Source of the DNA: an uncultured Oscillospiraceae bacterium
Lineage (GTDB): Bacteria > Bacillota > Clostridia > Oscillospirales > Ruminococcaceae
Direction: 5' to 3'
Assembly: GCA_900546885.1 (NCBI GenBank)
Contig: UREN01000005.1
Span: forward strand, 1-58,888
DNA length: 58,888 nt
Shown here: in pieces, positions 25,784 through 34,889 of the stretch
Layout of the letters: each line of letters opens with the position of its first letter
Position numbering within the stretch: position 1 is the first letter of the stretch
The notes under the pieces: model-generated
What the model was told of the DNA's origin: nothing
Seen by the model: only the letters and a program-made list of their open reading frames with translations
The model's database searches: none
Made by a program: the position numbers and the translations under genes

Positions 25784-25968
25784 GCCTTTTCGGCAGGCCA
25801 TAGAAACATTTGGGGGCCTGCTGTAAAAAACGGGCCGCCCGGCGGCCTTTTGCAGGCTTTGTGTCACAGGCTGTTTTGCGGCATTTTTCTTGTGGCCCAG
25901 ATGCTGTAATAAAGGTGGCAGTGGGCTTGCCCCGCCGCCGGGATGTAGAATGGAAAGAAGGGAATGAG

Positions 25969-26700
25969 ATGCTGCAAGGAAGAAAAAGAAAAGGGTTGTG
26001 CGCTGTGGTGCTGGCGCTGGCGCTGTGCCTTGGCCCTGCGCCGGCCGCAACAGCACAGGCAGAGCCCGCACCGCCGGGGGAAAGCGGGCAATTTACGGTG
26101 GAATATACGGTGAACGGCACCCGCTGGCCAGATTGGACGTTCACCACGCAGGCCGAAACAGCCGCACAGGCCCTGGCCGCCGCGCCGGACCATCTGCAAG
26201 AATTGGGCACCGGCTATGAGAGGCTGCCTCAGCCACAGGCCGAGGGGAAAACGGTCATTGTGGCCTACCGCACGAAAATCTGCCTTGCCAGCACGCTTGT
26301 GGTGCAGGCCGGTTATTACGACGAGGCCGGCAACCTGGCCGGCACGGCCGTGCAGGAATATGCCGCACCGGCCGGTGAACGGGCCGTTATTGATTATTTA
26401 GAGGGCACATGGGAGGGGGAAGAGTACATACCGGTAAGCCTTACCCTGCAGGCCACGCCTTTTGCAGACAGCGATTCCACCTCCGAGGCGCAGCTTGCTC
26501 TCACCGACAGCCTTTGCTGCGGGGAAGGGGTGCACTATGTGCTGCTGGCGCGCCTGGAACGGCGGGCGACCGGGCAGGCCGCCCGGCTTTTGTGCGAGAA
26601 CGAGGCCCTGCAGGCCATGGTTTCCGGTGCTGCCCAAGCCGGACCGAAGCCCGCGGCCCATTCACTGCGGGTGGCGGCCGGCGGGGCGCTTTGTGCCTGA
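25969..26700 (+). CDS. secreted hypothetical protein
   Basis: 243 residues from the ATG at 25969 (AGAAGGGAATG upstream). It begins MLQGRKRKG then a hydrophobic LCAVVLALALCLGPAPAATAQA, a typical Sec signal peptide with an AxA cleavage site. The mature part has DUF4430-like or beta-rich features (GQFTVEYTVNGTRWPDWTF...) and Cys pairs near the end, but I do not recognise a family. No lipobox and no sortase motif. Probably exported. Confidence 0.65.
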   Translation: MLQGRKRKGLCAVVLALALCLGPAPAATAQAEPAPPGESGQFTVEYTVNGTRWPDWTFTTQAETAAQALAAAPDHLQELGTGYERLPQPQAEGKTVIVAYRTKICLASTLVVQAGYYDEAGNLAGTAVQEYAAPAGERAVIDYLEGTWEGEEYIPVSLTLQATPFADSDSTSEAQLALTDSLCCGEGVHYVLLARLERRATGQAARLLCENEALQAMVSGAAQAGPKPAAHSLRVAAGGALCA

Positions 26701-26757
26701 GCGTTGGCCGGTTTCCCAAAAGCAGCCGCACTTGCCCGTCCGTGGCAAGAAAATATC

Positions 26758-26786
26758 TTGACATTGCTTTGCAAATGTGCTATTAT
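26758..26786 (+). promoter_or_regulatory. promoter of tRNA-fMet
   Basis: TTGACA (26758-26763), 17 bases, TATTAT (26781-26786; a TATAAT overlaps three bases later), 28 bases before the mature tRNA 5' end. Confidence 0.8.
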
Positions 26787-26814
26787 AATCAAGCACCCAA
26801 ACGGGTGCTGATAT

Positions 26815-26891
<77 letters not shown>

Positions 26892-26896
26892 TTTCA

Positions 26897-26936
26897 GTTG
26901 ACAGATTCCGAATGGAATCTGTCAACTTTTTTCTTT
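26897..26936 (+). terminator. tRNA terminator
   Basis: A 13-bp perfect stem GTTGACAGATTCC / GGAATCTGTCAAC with a GAAT loop, followed by TTTTTTCTTTT. Confidence 0.95.
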
Positions 26937-26944
26937 TAAAAACA

Positions 26945-26976
26945 ACGAAAAGCCGCAGGGCCCCCTGCGGCTTTTG
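26945..26976 (-). terminator. terminator of the TIR/RyR operon
   Basis: AAAAGCCGCAGGG pairs with CCCTGCGGCTTTT. On the minus strand it is followed by a T-rich stretch (CGTTGTTTTT), 45 bases after the TIR gene stop. Confidence 0.8.
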
Positions 26977-27018
26977 GCTTGATGGCGGTGGATGAGGTAC
27001 GTTTTTTACAACCGCTTT

Positions 27019-29343
27019 TTATGTTTTGTCCAGGTATTTCTGGTGTGCAAGCTGCGCCATCTGGCTATATTTTTGGGCTTCTTCTTCTCTTCCCTGCCGG
27101 GCCAGCAGCTTGGCCTTTACCTCGTAAAGCCAGTCATTGCGGCAGTTTTCCTCGCCATAATACTCGTATTCGTAAGCGAACGCCTGTGCAAGCGCCTGCT
27201 CGGCCTCTTTTAGCTCATTCAGCTCCAGGTATGCCTCCGCTGCGCTGAGATAGGCGGGCACGCAGATGCCAATTTCGTCAATGGCCTCAAACCGCCGGAT
27301 GGCCTCTTCGTAACCCTCTATAGCCTCTGCCAGCCGGTTCATTTTTTTCAGAACGCCGGCCCTGTTGTAATAGGCCCAGGCAATGAGCGGGCTCTCGTCC
27401 GGGAGGGTCTTCCGCCGAAGCTGGAGGGCCTGCTGGAAATACTGGTCAGATTCTTCCAAACGCTCCTCATGATATTTGGCCCATCCCATCATGGAATAGC
27501 ACAGAGAGAGCTGCTGGTCTCTCTCTGGGGAAGGGGGAACAGTTTGGATGATTTCCAGCGCGCAGGCGGCCTCTTGAGAAAGAAGGGCGTACTGCTCCAT
27601 GCACCGCCGCTGGTTGGCAATGTAGTAGTGGTACCAGCTCTCCCGCACAGGGGTGGGGTGAAGGGTGATAAGCTGCTCGAAAATGGCAATGCTTTTATCC
27701 CGCAGAAAATATTCCGCGCAGGCCTCTCCAAGCCGTTCCATAAAGGGCACATTGAAGGGCACGGAGGGGTCGCACCATTTGAGATAGTAGGTTTCCGCCA
27801 GGGAGAGAAGCACCTGTTTCTCCTGATATTTGCAGTGAGTAAACCGGCTTAGCCGCTGGGTGAGGTTTTCCACATAAACCTGGCAATCCCGGGCAAACCC
27901 GGGGTATTTTTGCACCATGGTGTCCACCATCAGCGGGTGAAGGGAGATTGTGTCGGAAATGCAGTTGTATTGGATGAAGCTGCTGTCAATCAGCTGATCC
28001 AACAACATAAAGTCTTCCAGGCCAGTCAGGTCAAAGAACAGCTCGGTTTCTACCCCTTCCACCGGAAGAAGCGCCATGTTTTTCAAAATGGAAACTTCCT
28101 GCGGAGAAAGATGGCTCAAATCGAAAATCTGTCCCATAACCTCCAGCACATGGGCCATCACCAGCTGCGAACGGCGCTGGGCCGCCCCGGCGGCACCGCG
28201 CAGATAATCCAGCATGGCTGTGGGGGAGAGATGAGAGGCCTGCATTTGCTTGGCCAACAGCTGGATGCCGTAGGTGTGAAAACCAATGCGCTGAAACACC
28301 TCCCTCAGCGCCGGTTCCTCCTGCGGCGGCAGGGGCCTTTTGTAGAATTTTTTGAACAGGGCCAGCTGGTCTTCCCAGCGGTTCAGGGGCTGTACGGCCA
28401 GCTCCTGATACCCTTCCTTTTCCCGGCTGATGCGGGAGGTGATGATCATGGAATACCGCCCCTCTAACAGCTGGGAAAGCCGGGGATCCTGCATGTCCAG
28501 GTTATCCACCACCAGCAAGGTGTCTGAATTGCAGTGCTCTTTGAGATAGTTCAGCTTTTTCTCGTAATAGACCTCTCTGGCCTGCGGGGTGGTCAGGTCC
28601 TGCTTTTCGCTTTCCAGGCCGCGAATCAGAAGGAACTGATCGGAAATGAGCATCTCCTGAATATCGGTGTTATAGGTCAACCACACCAGGGTGGCATATT
28701 CCCCCTGAAATTTGCGCAGATACTGCCGGGCCAGCTCGCTTTTTCCCATTCCGCCCGCGCCAAAAAGAAAAAGCTTGTTGTTCTCGCCCCGAAGCAGCCG
28801 GTGCATCTCCTGCAGCTCTTCCTCCCGGCCCACAAAGTTGGTGTTGTGAACCAGGGCGGTGCTTCGAATTTCGCCAGCCCCGGGCCCGGGGCTGCCCATC
28901 TGCGCCGGGCCGGCGCCGGCTGGCTCTTCGCTTTGAAGCCAGTAGGCAATGCGGGAAACCAGGGAAGAGATGCGCTCTTCTTCCGGGGGCTCGGAACCGT
29001 CCAGGCTGTGGATGCGCCCAAGGTAATATTTTACGTCGTCGGGCAGGTTCTCTTTGTCGGTGCGGAACGGAAGCAGGCGGATGGCCTCCTTGTGATGAAA
29101 CCGGTTGAAGGCGCAGTCAATTTCGTTGAGCACATGCTCTGAATGCGTGGAGTACCGGTTCATAACCAGCAGAAAAACCTTGCACTCCTCAATGGCGCGC
29201 ACAATGTCCCCCGCATATTTGGATTGCACATCCCGGGGGGCATACCAGCATTTGATTCCGCTGCTTTCCAGCGCCTGGACGATGCGCTCTACCAGTTGCA
29301 CAGAAGAGTCGTGATGATAGCTGATGAATACAGAATGTTCCAC
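27019..29343 (-). CDS. TIR-NB-ARC-TPR (STAND/NLR-like) protein
   Basis: 774 residues from a GTG (29341-29343) with GGGAGG upstream. Residues 1-135 are a TIR domain: VFISYHHDSS, CWYAPRDV and SEHVLNEID, in which Glu74 is the likely NAD-cleaving residue. Residues 169-174 (NFVGRE) open an NB-ARC/STAND ATPase: Walker A GAGGMGKS 195-202, Walker B LLVVDNLD 276-283, IITSR near 300-304, then a winged-helix part. From about 560 to the end lie helical TPR-like repeats, e.g. AWAYYNRAGVLKKMNRLAEAIEGYEEAIRRFE split over two helices. Such proteins oligomerise on sensing a trigger and turn TIR enzymes on. It is the second gene of a two-gene unit, 126 bases after the channel-like RyR gene. Predicted anti-phage sensor and signal producer; activity is inferred. 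Confidence 0.85.
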   Translation of the reverse strand: MEHSVFISYHHDSSVQLVERIVQALESSGIKCWYAPRDVQSKYAGDIVRAIEECKVFLLVMNRYSTHSEHVLNEIDCAFNRFHHKEAIRLLPFRTDKENLPDDVKYYLGRIHSLDGSEPPEEERISSLVSRIAYWLQSEEPAGAGPAQMGSPGPGAGEIRSTALVHNTNFVGREEELQEMHRLLRGENNKLFLFGAGGMGKSELARQYLRKFQGEYATLVWLTYNTDIQEMLISDQFLLIRGLESEKQDLTTPQAREVYYEKKLNYLKEHCNSDTLLVVDNLDMQDPRLSQLLEGRYSMIITSRISREKEGYQELAVQPLNRWEDQLALFKKFYKRPLPPQEEPALREVFQRIGFHTYGIQLLAKQMQASHLSPTAMLDYLRGAAGAAQRRSQLVMAHVLEVMGQIFDLSHLSPQEVSILKNMALLPVEGVETELFFDLTGLEDFMLLDQLIDSSFIQYNCISDTISLHPLMVDTMVQKYPGFARDCQVYVENLTQRLSRFTHCKYQEKQVLLSLAETYYLKWCDPSVPFNVPFMERLGEACAEYFLRDKSIAIFEQLITLHPTPVRESWYHYYIANQRRCMEQYALLSQEAACALEIIQTVPPSPERDQQLSLCYSMMGWAKYHEERLEESDQYFQQALQLRRKTLPDESPLIAWAYYNRAGVLKKMNRLAEAIEGYEEAIRRFEAIDEIGICVPAYLSAAEAYLELNELKEAEQALAQAFAYEYEYYGEENCRNDWLYEVKAKLLARQGREEEAQKYSQMAQLAHQKYLDKT

Positions 29344-29469
29344 AGGGCACCTCCCGCTTTGAACTGAAATCAGGCCGGACGGTCTTCCCATTGCCTTGCG
29401 GGCGCAAAGCGCCGCACCGAATGACGGGGCGATGCGTCTTTCCCAAGGCGCCGGGCAAAAACAGGGCGT

Positions 29470-30909
29470 TTACGAACGGCCGTTTTCCACGGAAAGAAGA
29501 ATGCGGATATTTTCACGGTCTTTCTCGCGCTCTGCATCCGTAAGGTTTTCATAGGGCACCAGGTCGGCGTGAAGCCGCAGGCGAGGGTCTTTGCGCTTGC
29601 CGTTTTCCGGCTGGCCGAAGGCCCAGTTGTTCAGGTAGTGATACCGGCACCAGCGCATGTGTTCCAGCTGGGCCAGCAGTTCCAGAGTTTCGCCGGGCAG
29701 CTTTTCTGCGGACGCCGGCAGCCCCATGGCCTTCAGCATATCCAGGCGCACCAGGTGGTAGTCTGCGGCGCTGATGTTAGACCCACGGGTGAAGGCATCC
29801 AGCTTGGCCCACTCTGCCTCCCTGTTTTCCGCTGTCTCTGCCACACCGGCATACAGGTGGCTGTAGCGCAGGTTGATGGCCTTGGCCCTGGCCAGAAGGG
29901 CGTCATCCAACACAATTTTCAAATCACAAGCGGCTTGTTCCCAGAAGAACAGGCGCACCCGTTTCTGCTCTGCCAGCGGGCTGCTTGCCAGGCCGGCCCC
30001 GGCAAAGACGTCGATGTCTTGCCGGGTGGTAGCCAGCAGCAGGTCTTCCAACAATGCGGCCTGTTGCGCCTGTTCCAAAACCAGCAGCAAATCGGCCGTT
30101 TCCAGCAGTGCAAGCTGTGTATACCAGGCATCCCGGTGGAATATCACAGGGTCTTCTATCTGCGCAATGCCGCGGTGCACTGCCGCAAAGCGGTCTGCCG
30201 TGCCGAAAATATGGTATTCGATGGCTTGGCCAGGCGAGAATATGTTGCTTTGCAGCCCACGCAGCAGCACTTCTTCGCCCAGCTTGCCAAACCCGAGCAA
30301 AACGATGCGCAGCCGGTGCCCATGCTGGCGGGATAACTCAAACATGCCTTTCTGCCGCCAGAACAGGCGGGCAGCGTTTTCCTCCGGGCAGAAAAGATGC
30401 AGCAGCGGGCTTTTGACAGCCTGGGTGGACAGAGAACGGCATTGCAGGTACACCGGGCGCTTAGACAATTTTTGCCGGTGCGCTTGGTAGAAGGCGAAAT
30501 TTTCTTCCTCCGGGCCCACCAGAATATACCGGTGCGCAAGAGCCAGCTCTTTTTCGCCATTCACGCCGCGGCGGCCCAATTGCTCCAGCAGAATGGGCTT
30601 GGCCGGGCCTGCGCCGTACACCGCCACACTGTCGTCCCGAAGATACCGCACCCGGCTGCCCAGCACCCTGCGAAGCGTGCCAACGGCCAGCACCACCCAG
30701 CTGGCGGTGACCAGAGGTGCTGTCCAGCGGGCAATTTCCACTAGCAGGTTGGGCGGGGTATCCCCATAGTTCATCAGGTACATTCCCACACACCGGTACA
30801 GGGCATCCAGGAAATGTTCGTCCGACAGGCCTACAAGGCCCACCATCCCGCAAATCAGCGGAAGAAAAAAGAGAATCATTTTTCTTCCCGCGGCAGCGTA
30901 TTTCTTCAT
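29470..30909 (-). CDS. two-helix channel-like protein with TrkA-N/RCK folds and RyR domain
   Basis: 479 residues from ATG 30909 (AAGGG upstream). TM1 is about residues 11-28 and TM2 about 63-79. Between them ALYRCVGMYLMNYGD (36-50) followed by TPP resembles the pore helix and filter of K+ channels, with NYGD where TVGYGD is usual. After TM2 come two Rossmann units: SVAVYGAGPAKPILLEQL and RIVLLGFGKLGEEVLL. The C-terminus (about 405-475) has a RyR-domain pattern: LAQLEHMRWCRYHYLNNW, ADLVPYENLTDAEREKD. RyR domains in bacteria are predicted nucleotide-ligand sensors. It probably acts at the membrane as an effector gated by a product of the adjacent TIR protein. No characterised homologue is known to me. 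Confidence 0.75.
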   Translation of the reverse strand: MKKYAAAGRKMILFFLPLICGMVGLVGLSDEHFLDALYRCVGMYLMNYGDTPPNLLVEIARWTAPLVTASWVVLAVGTLRRVLGSRVRYLRDDSVAVYGAGPAKPILLEQLGRRGVNGEKELALAHRYILVGPEEENFAFYQAHRQKLSKRPVYLQCRSLSTQAVKSPLLHLFCPEENAARLFWRQKGMFELSRQHGHRLRIVLLGFGKLGEEVLLRGLQSNIFSPGQAIEYHIFGTADRFAAVHRGIAQIEDPVIFHRDAWYTQLALLETADLLLVLEQAQQAALLEDLLLATTRQDIDVFAGAGLASSPLAEQKRVRLFFWEQAACDLKIVLDDALLARAKAINLRYSHLYAGVAETAENREAEWAKLDAFTRGSNISAADYHLVRLDMLKAMGLPASAEKLPGETLELLAQLEHMRWCRYHYLNNWAFGQPENGKRKDPRLRLHADLVPYENLTDAEREKDRENIRILLSVENGRS

Positions 30910-30986
30910 AGGGTACAGCCCTTTCCGCAATGTAATTTGAGCCAATCCTTTTCCTTAATTTTACATCAAAGGGTACAAAATGACAA
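30904..30986 (-). promoter_or_regulatory. promoter and repeated element of the RyR/TIR operon
   Basis: Minus strand TTGTCA (30981-30986), 17 bases, TAAAAT (30958-30963). GTACCCTTTGATG in the spacer (30964-30976) recurs as GTACCCTATGAAG across the start codon (30904-30916), exactly 60 bases apart, so a regulator could touch both. Confidence 0.6.
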
Positions 30987-31496
30987 TTGGTATGTTTAAC
31001 TTCCCACTGAAATGAACGCTCGCTTTGATGGAAACCGATAAGGGCTGCGGAAAATAATATGGCACCATGGGCCCAAACCTTTTGGGGCGGGTGCGGCCCA
31101 TGAGCGGGCCTGTCAGTGTGAGGCACACGGGCAGAAATCTATGAAAAGGGCCGCAGGCCGCCAGGAAGCCCTTTAAGGCCCGCCGGGCGGCGCCTGGATA
31201 TTGCCACAGTGCCCTGCGTGAAAAAACCGGCAATCCGAATGGATTGCCGGTTTTTGAATGGGGCGTATCGAGCGCGGAAGAGAGGGGGTTTGAATTCAGA
31301 GCGCATGGCCGCGCTGTGGGGCCATGCCGCCCGCCGGCACGGCAAAGCCTGAAAGCGCGTTTGCCCAAGCTGTGCAGGCGAAAGACTCCGCCGGGCAAAG
31401 CCCCGGCGGGAAGGGAAGAGAAGGCTGCAAGGCCGTAATTTCTGCCTTGATGGCAAGCCGCTCTTGCCCCGGTGTGCTGCACTGGGGCCTGGCCGG
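30987..31496. other. non-coding stretch upstream of the RyR gene
   Basis: About 510 bases without a supported gene. It holds a bidirectional hairpin (31221-31255) and a weaker CCGCCGGG-CAAAG-CCCCGGCGG hairpin near 31387-31410. Frames here lack ribosome sites and GC3 bias. Confidence 0.5.
31221..31256. terminator. bidirectional terminator
   Basis: AAAAACCGGCAATCC / GGATTGCCGGTTTTT with a GAAT loop, downstream of the CoA-disulfide reductase on the minus strand. The core stem CCGGCAATCC is shared with the terminator at 38151-38190. Confidence 0.85.
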
Positions 31497-33200
31497 TCAC
31501 ACTTTCTGTGCTTTCTCCTGCCCGCAGGGGAAGGCCTCCGGGGCGGCGCAGCGGCCCAGCCGGGCGGCCTCCACCATGCGGTACCCGCCGGAAAAATTAT
31601 AGCACGTAAAGCCATGCTGTTCCAGAATGCGGCAGGCGATGTAACTGCGCAGGCCGCTTTGGCACATCACATACACCGGTTTGCCCTTTTCCAGCTCGCC
31701 CAGGCGCTGGCGCAGCTCATCCAGCGGGATATTGCAAAACCCGTCCACATGCCCCGCAGCGTATTCGGCAGGGGTGCGGGTGTCCAGCCGCGTAATGCTG
31801 CCGTCCTGCGGCAATTGCGGCAGGTCTTCCAGGAAAAACTGGCGCAGCCTGCCCTTGGCGAGGTTGTCAATCAGGAAGCCCGCCATGTTCACCGGGTCTT
31901 TGGCTGAAGAATAGGGCGGGGCATAAGCAAGGTCCAGATCTTTCAGCTGTTCCCCTGTCATCCCGGCGCGAATTGCGGTGGCCAGCACGTCAATGCGCTT
32001 ATCCACGCCGTCCTGCCCGACGATTTGCGCCCCAAGAATGCGGCCGCTTTCCCGTTCAAACAGCACCTTCACCGTCATCACCTTGCCGCCGGGGTAATAG
32101 CCCGCATGGCTGGCCGGGGCCAGGTATACTTTATTGCAGGCAAGCCCGGCCTGGCGCGCTGCCCGTTCGTTGATGCCGGTGACAGCGGCGGTGAGGCCAA
32201 ACAGCTTGAGCACAGAGCTGCCCTGCGACCCGGTGTAGCGGCTGTCGCCGCCGCAGATGTTGTCGGCGGCAATGCGGCCCTGGCGGTTGGCAGGCCCGGC
32301 AAGGGAGATGAGGGCGGGCTGACCGGTGGCGAAATTTTGCACCTGAACTGCATCGCCCACGGCGTAAATATCGGGGCAGGAGGTTTCCATCCGTTCGTTC
32401 ACCAGAATGCTGCCTTTCAGCCCCAGCGCCAGACCGGCATCCCGCGCCAGCTGTGTGTCCGGCGCAACGCCAATGGCGAGCACCGCAAGGTCTGCGGGCA
32501 GGGCCTGCCCATCCTGCAGCAAAACATGCAGGCCGCCGTCTGTGGCCTGAAAACCCGCCACCGAGTGCCCCAGCAGAAGGCGCACCCCGTGTTGGCGCAG
32601 CTCTGCGTGAAGAAATGCCGCCATTTCTTCATCCAAGGGCGCCAACACCTGGGGCATCTGCTCTACAATCGTTACCTCCAGCCCGCGCTGGCGCAGGTTT
32701 TCGGCCAGCTCCAGCCCAATGAAGCCACCGCCGACCAGCACGGCAGAACGCGGGCTGTGCTGCCGGATGAATGTGTGAATTTGGAAGGTATCCTCCACAG
32801 TGCGCAGCGTGAACAGCCGCTTGGCATCCATGCCCGGAAGGTTGGGCCGCACGGGGCGGGCGCCCGGGGAAAGCAGCAGCTTATCATACGTGTCTTCAAA
32901 CACGGCCCCGGTGGCAAGGTTGCGTACGGTTACCGCCTTGCGCTGCGGGTGAATTGTCAACACCTCGTGGTGCACCTTCATCCGAATGCGAAAGCGCCGC
33001 CAGAAACTTTCCGGCGTTTGAAGGGTAAGCTGTGCTGGGTCTGTGATGGCCCCGCCGATATAATAGGGCAGGCCGCAGTTGGCATAAGAAATATAGCCCG
33101 AGCGCTCGTACACCACCACGTCCGCCGCTTCATCCAGCCGGCGGATGCGGGCCGCGGCGCTGGCCCCGCCGGCCACGCCGCCCACAACAATCACTTTCAT
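31497..33200 (-). CDS. CoA-disulfide reductase with C-terminal rhodanese domain
   Basis: 567 residues. FAD site VIVVGGVAGGASAAARIRRLDE. Active-site Cys in YISYANCGLPYYIGG (the CoADR/NADH oxidase class). NAD site VLVGGGFIGLELAENLR. CPDIYAVGDAV second FAD motif. Dimerisation domain with APPYSSAKDPVNMAG. From about residue 470 a rhodanese domain with CQSGLRS catalytic loop. The family reduces CoA disulfides, persulfides or polysulfides with NAD(P)H. Its ATG directly follows the stop of the stand-alone rhodanese (TAAATG), so both are made together and probably handle sulfane sulfur. Confidence 0.92.
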   Translation of the reverse strand: MKVIVVGGVAGGASAAARIRRLDEAADVVVYERSGYISYANCGLPYYIGGAITDPAQLTLQTPESFWRRFRIRMKVHHEVLTIHPQRKAVTVRNLATGAVFEDTYDKLLLSPGARPVRPNLPGMDAKRLFTLRTVEDTFQIHTFIRQHSPRSAVLVGGGFIGLELAENLRQRGLEVTIVEQMPQVLAPLDEEMAAFLHAELRQHGVRLLLGHSVAGFQATDGGLHVLLQDGQALPADLAVLAIGVAPDTQLARDAGLALGLKGSILVNERMETSCPDIYAVGDAVQVQNFATGQPALISLAGPANRQGRIAADNICGGDSRYTGSQGSSVLKLFGLTAAVTGINERAARQAGLACNKVYLAPASHAGYYPGGKVMTVKVLFERESGRILGAQIVGQDGVDKRIDVLATAIRAGMTGEQLKDLDLAYAPPYSSAKDPVNMAGFLIDNLAKGRLRQFFLEDLPQLPQDGSITRLDTRTPAEYAAGHVDGFCNIPLDELRQRLGELEKGKPVYVMCQSGLRSYIACRILEQHGFTCYNFSGGYRMVEAARLGRCAAPEAFPCGQEKAQKV

Positions 33201-33521
33201 TTACCGCACCACCTTTCCGCGATATCCAAGAAGCCCGCCAATGTCCCACACGACGGAATATCCCATCTGCCTCAGCCGCATGGCCGCCTGGCGGCTTCTG
33301 GCGCCGCTGTGGCAATAAACAAACAGCGGCGTGCCCTTGCCTGCGGCCAGCTGCCCAATACGGTCAATGGCCTGCAGGGGCAGGTTTTGGCTGCCCGGCA
33401 GGCGCCCCTGCCTGTATTCGCCCGGGCTGCGCACGTCCAGCAGCACAGCCCCCGGTGTCTCTTCAAACTGTTTGAGGCCCTGGTTGATGTCAGGCCCCTT
33501 CCAAAAACGGAACAACCCCAT
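33201..33521 (-). CDS. rhodanese-like protein
   Basis: 106 residues from ATG 33521 with AAAGGAGG upstream. AVLLDVRSPGEYRQGRLPGSQNLPL and FVYCHSGARSRQAAMRL carry the catalytic Cys loop. A one-domain sulfurtransferase. Operon with the CoA-disulfide reductase (stop and start adjoin). Confidence 0.92.
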   Translation of the reverse strand: MGLFRFWKGPDINQGLKQFEETPGAVLLDVRSPGEYRQGRLPGSQNLPLQAIDRIGQLAAGKGTPLFVYCHSGARSRQAAMRLRQMGYSVVWDIGGLLGYRGKVVR

Positions 33522-33759
33522 AGGCTGCCTCCTTTGCTGCCGGTGCACAGCGGTGTTTTTGCTATTACTATTTATAGTATACTGCAAAAACAGCCCTTCT
33601 TACCGTGACGGCGTCACAGTGTAAGGTTTTTAAACATGGCGGGGCCGCGCCGCCCCATAGCTGGGTGGCGGCAGACGGCTGTTTGCCCGGCCGCTGCAAA
33701 CAGCGGGGGTGCGCACATGCGGCCCAGGCGTTGAAGCCAGCTGGTTTTCCCCTATGGTG

Positions 33760-34611
33760 CTACCCGTGGATCTTTACACTGTTCAGCTGGCGGGCTGTGT
33801 AAAAGCAGCGGTGGTCAATAATTTCACTGTGGCCAAGGTCCAGCGCGGCAATGGCGTTCATCTCTTTTTCGCACAGAGAAAAACCAAAAATATCGAGATT
33901 TTCTGCCATTCTCTCTTGGCAGATGGTTTTGGGGATGGTGGGAACTCCCCGCTGATAATGCCAGCGCAGAACCACCTGGGCAACCGTTTTTTCATGGCTG
34001 GCCGCAATTTTTACCAGGGTTTTCTGTTCAAAGATGTGTTTCTGTGCTTCCGCCAACGGGCCCCAGGCCTGCGGCACAACGCCATAAAGCGCCATCACTT
34101 TTAATGCCTCTGCCTGCTGATAGAAAGGGTGAAGCTCAATTTGGTTCACCATGGGCTTTACCTTCTGGTTCATGCACAAATCTACCAGGCGCTCTGCAGA
34201 GAAGTTGCTAACCCCAATGGCACGCACCGCGCCGCTGGCATACAGTTTTTCCATGGCCCGCCAGGCCCCGTAATAGTCCCCAAAGGGCTGATGGATCAGA
34301 TATAAATCGATATAATCCAGCCCTAAATTTTTTCGTGAGGTTTCAAAGGCTTTCAGCGTGTTGTCATATCCTGTATCCTGCACCCAAAGCTTGGTGATGA
34401 TAAACAGCTCTTCCCGCGGCACGCCGCATGTTTTGATGGCGTCGCCCACAGCCCGTTCGTTCCCATAGGCGGCCGCTGTGTCAACCAGGCGGTAACCGCA
34501 GGCCAGCGCATTGCCCACGCACTGCCTGCACTGTGCAGGGTCTGTAATTTGCAGGGTGCCATAGCCAATCACCGGCATTTTCACGCCGTTGGAAAGCGTT
34601 ACACTTTGCAT
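33760..34611 (-). CDS. aldo/keto reductase (second copy)
   Basis: 283 residues. Tetrad residues visible in DTAAAYGNE (Asp, Tyr), FIITKLW (Lys) and DLYLIHQP (His), plus GVSNFSAERL and the C-terminal IPKTICQERMAENLDIF cofactor loop of AKR5-like enzymes. NADPH-dependent reduction of aldehydes or ketones; substrate unknown. It is closely similar to the AKR at 34890-35744 (e.g. CGVPREELFI-TKLWVQD shared), so the pair is a tandem duplication. Confidence 0.93.
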   Translation of the reverse strand: MQSVTLSNGVKMPVIGYGTLQITDPAQCRQCVGNALACGYRLVDTAAAYGNERAVGDAIKTCGVPREELFIITKLWVQDTGYDNTLKAFETSRKNLGLDYIDLYLIHQPFGDYYGAWRAMEKLYASGAVRAIGVSNFSAERLVDLCMNQKVKPMVNQIELHPFYQQAEALKVMALYGVVPQAWGPLAEAQKHIFEQKTLVKIAASHEKTVAQVVLRWHYQRGVPTIPKTICQERMAENLDIFGFSLCEKEMNAIAALDLGHSEIIDHRCFYTARQLNSVKIHG

Positions 34612-34628
34612 AAAGGGCTTCCTTTCTG

Positions 34629-34671
34629 CACAAAAGGCCGGCGGGCGCTAACCCCTCACCGGCCTTTTGTG
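34629..34671 (-). terminator. hairpin between the two aldo/keto reductase genes
   Basis: CACAAAAGGCCGG (34629-34641) pairs perfectly with CCGGCCTTTTGTG (34659-34671). It may terminate or attenuate the first reductase transcript. Confidence 0.6.
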
Positions 34672-34889
34672 CTTTTGTAACATGATGTTTACCGGGTGTG
34701 TGCGGCAAAGCGGGCGGCCGCCAGTTCTCGTTTGCTGGCGCTGTGTGGCCAGTTCTTTTCCGCCTGCCGGAAATTACAATGGAAACACAGGCGGCGGCCG
34801 TGTTTTTTGTCTTGCAGCTTTGCCCAAACGCTTTATGGCGCCCCGGAATGAATGGAAAACTGCCGGAACTTTATTTGCCAGCCCTCTTC

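Noticed and set aside
30910..31496. Attachment-site copy of the tRNA-fMet 3' end
   Set aside because: No repeat of the CCCCGCAACCA end was found on the far side of the TIR/RyR unit and there is no integrase gene.
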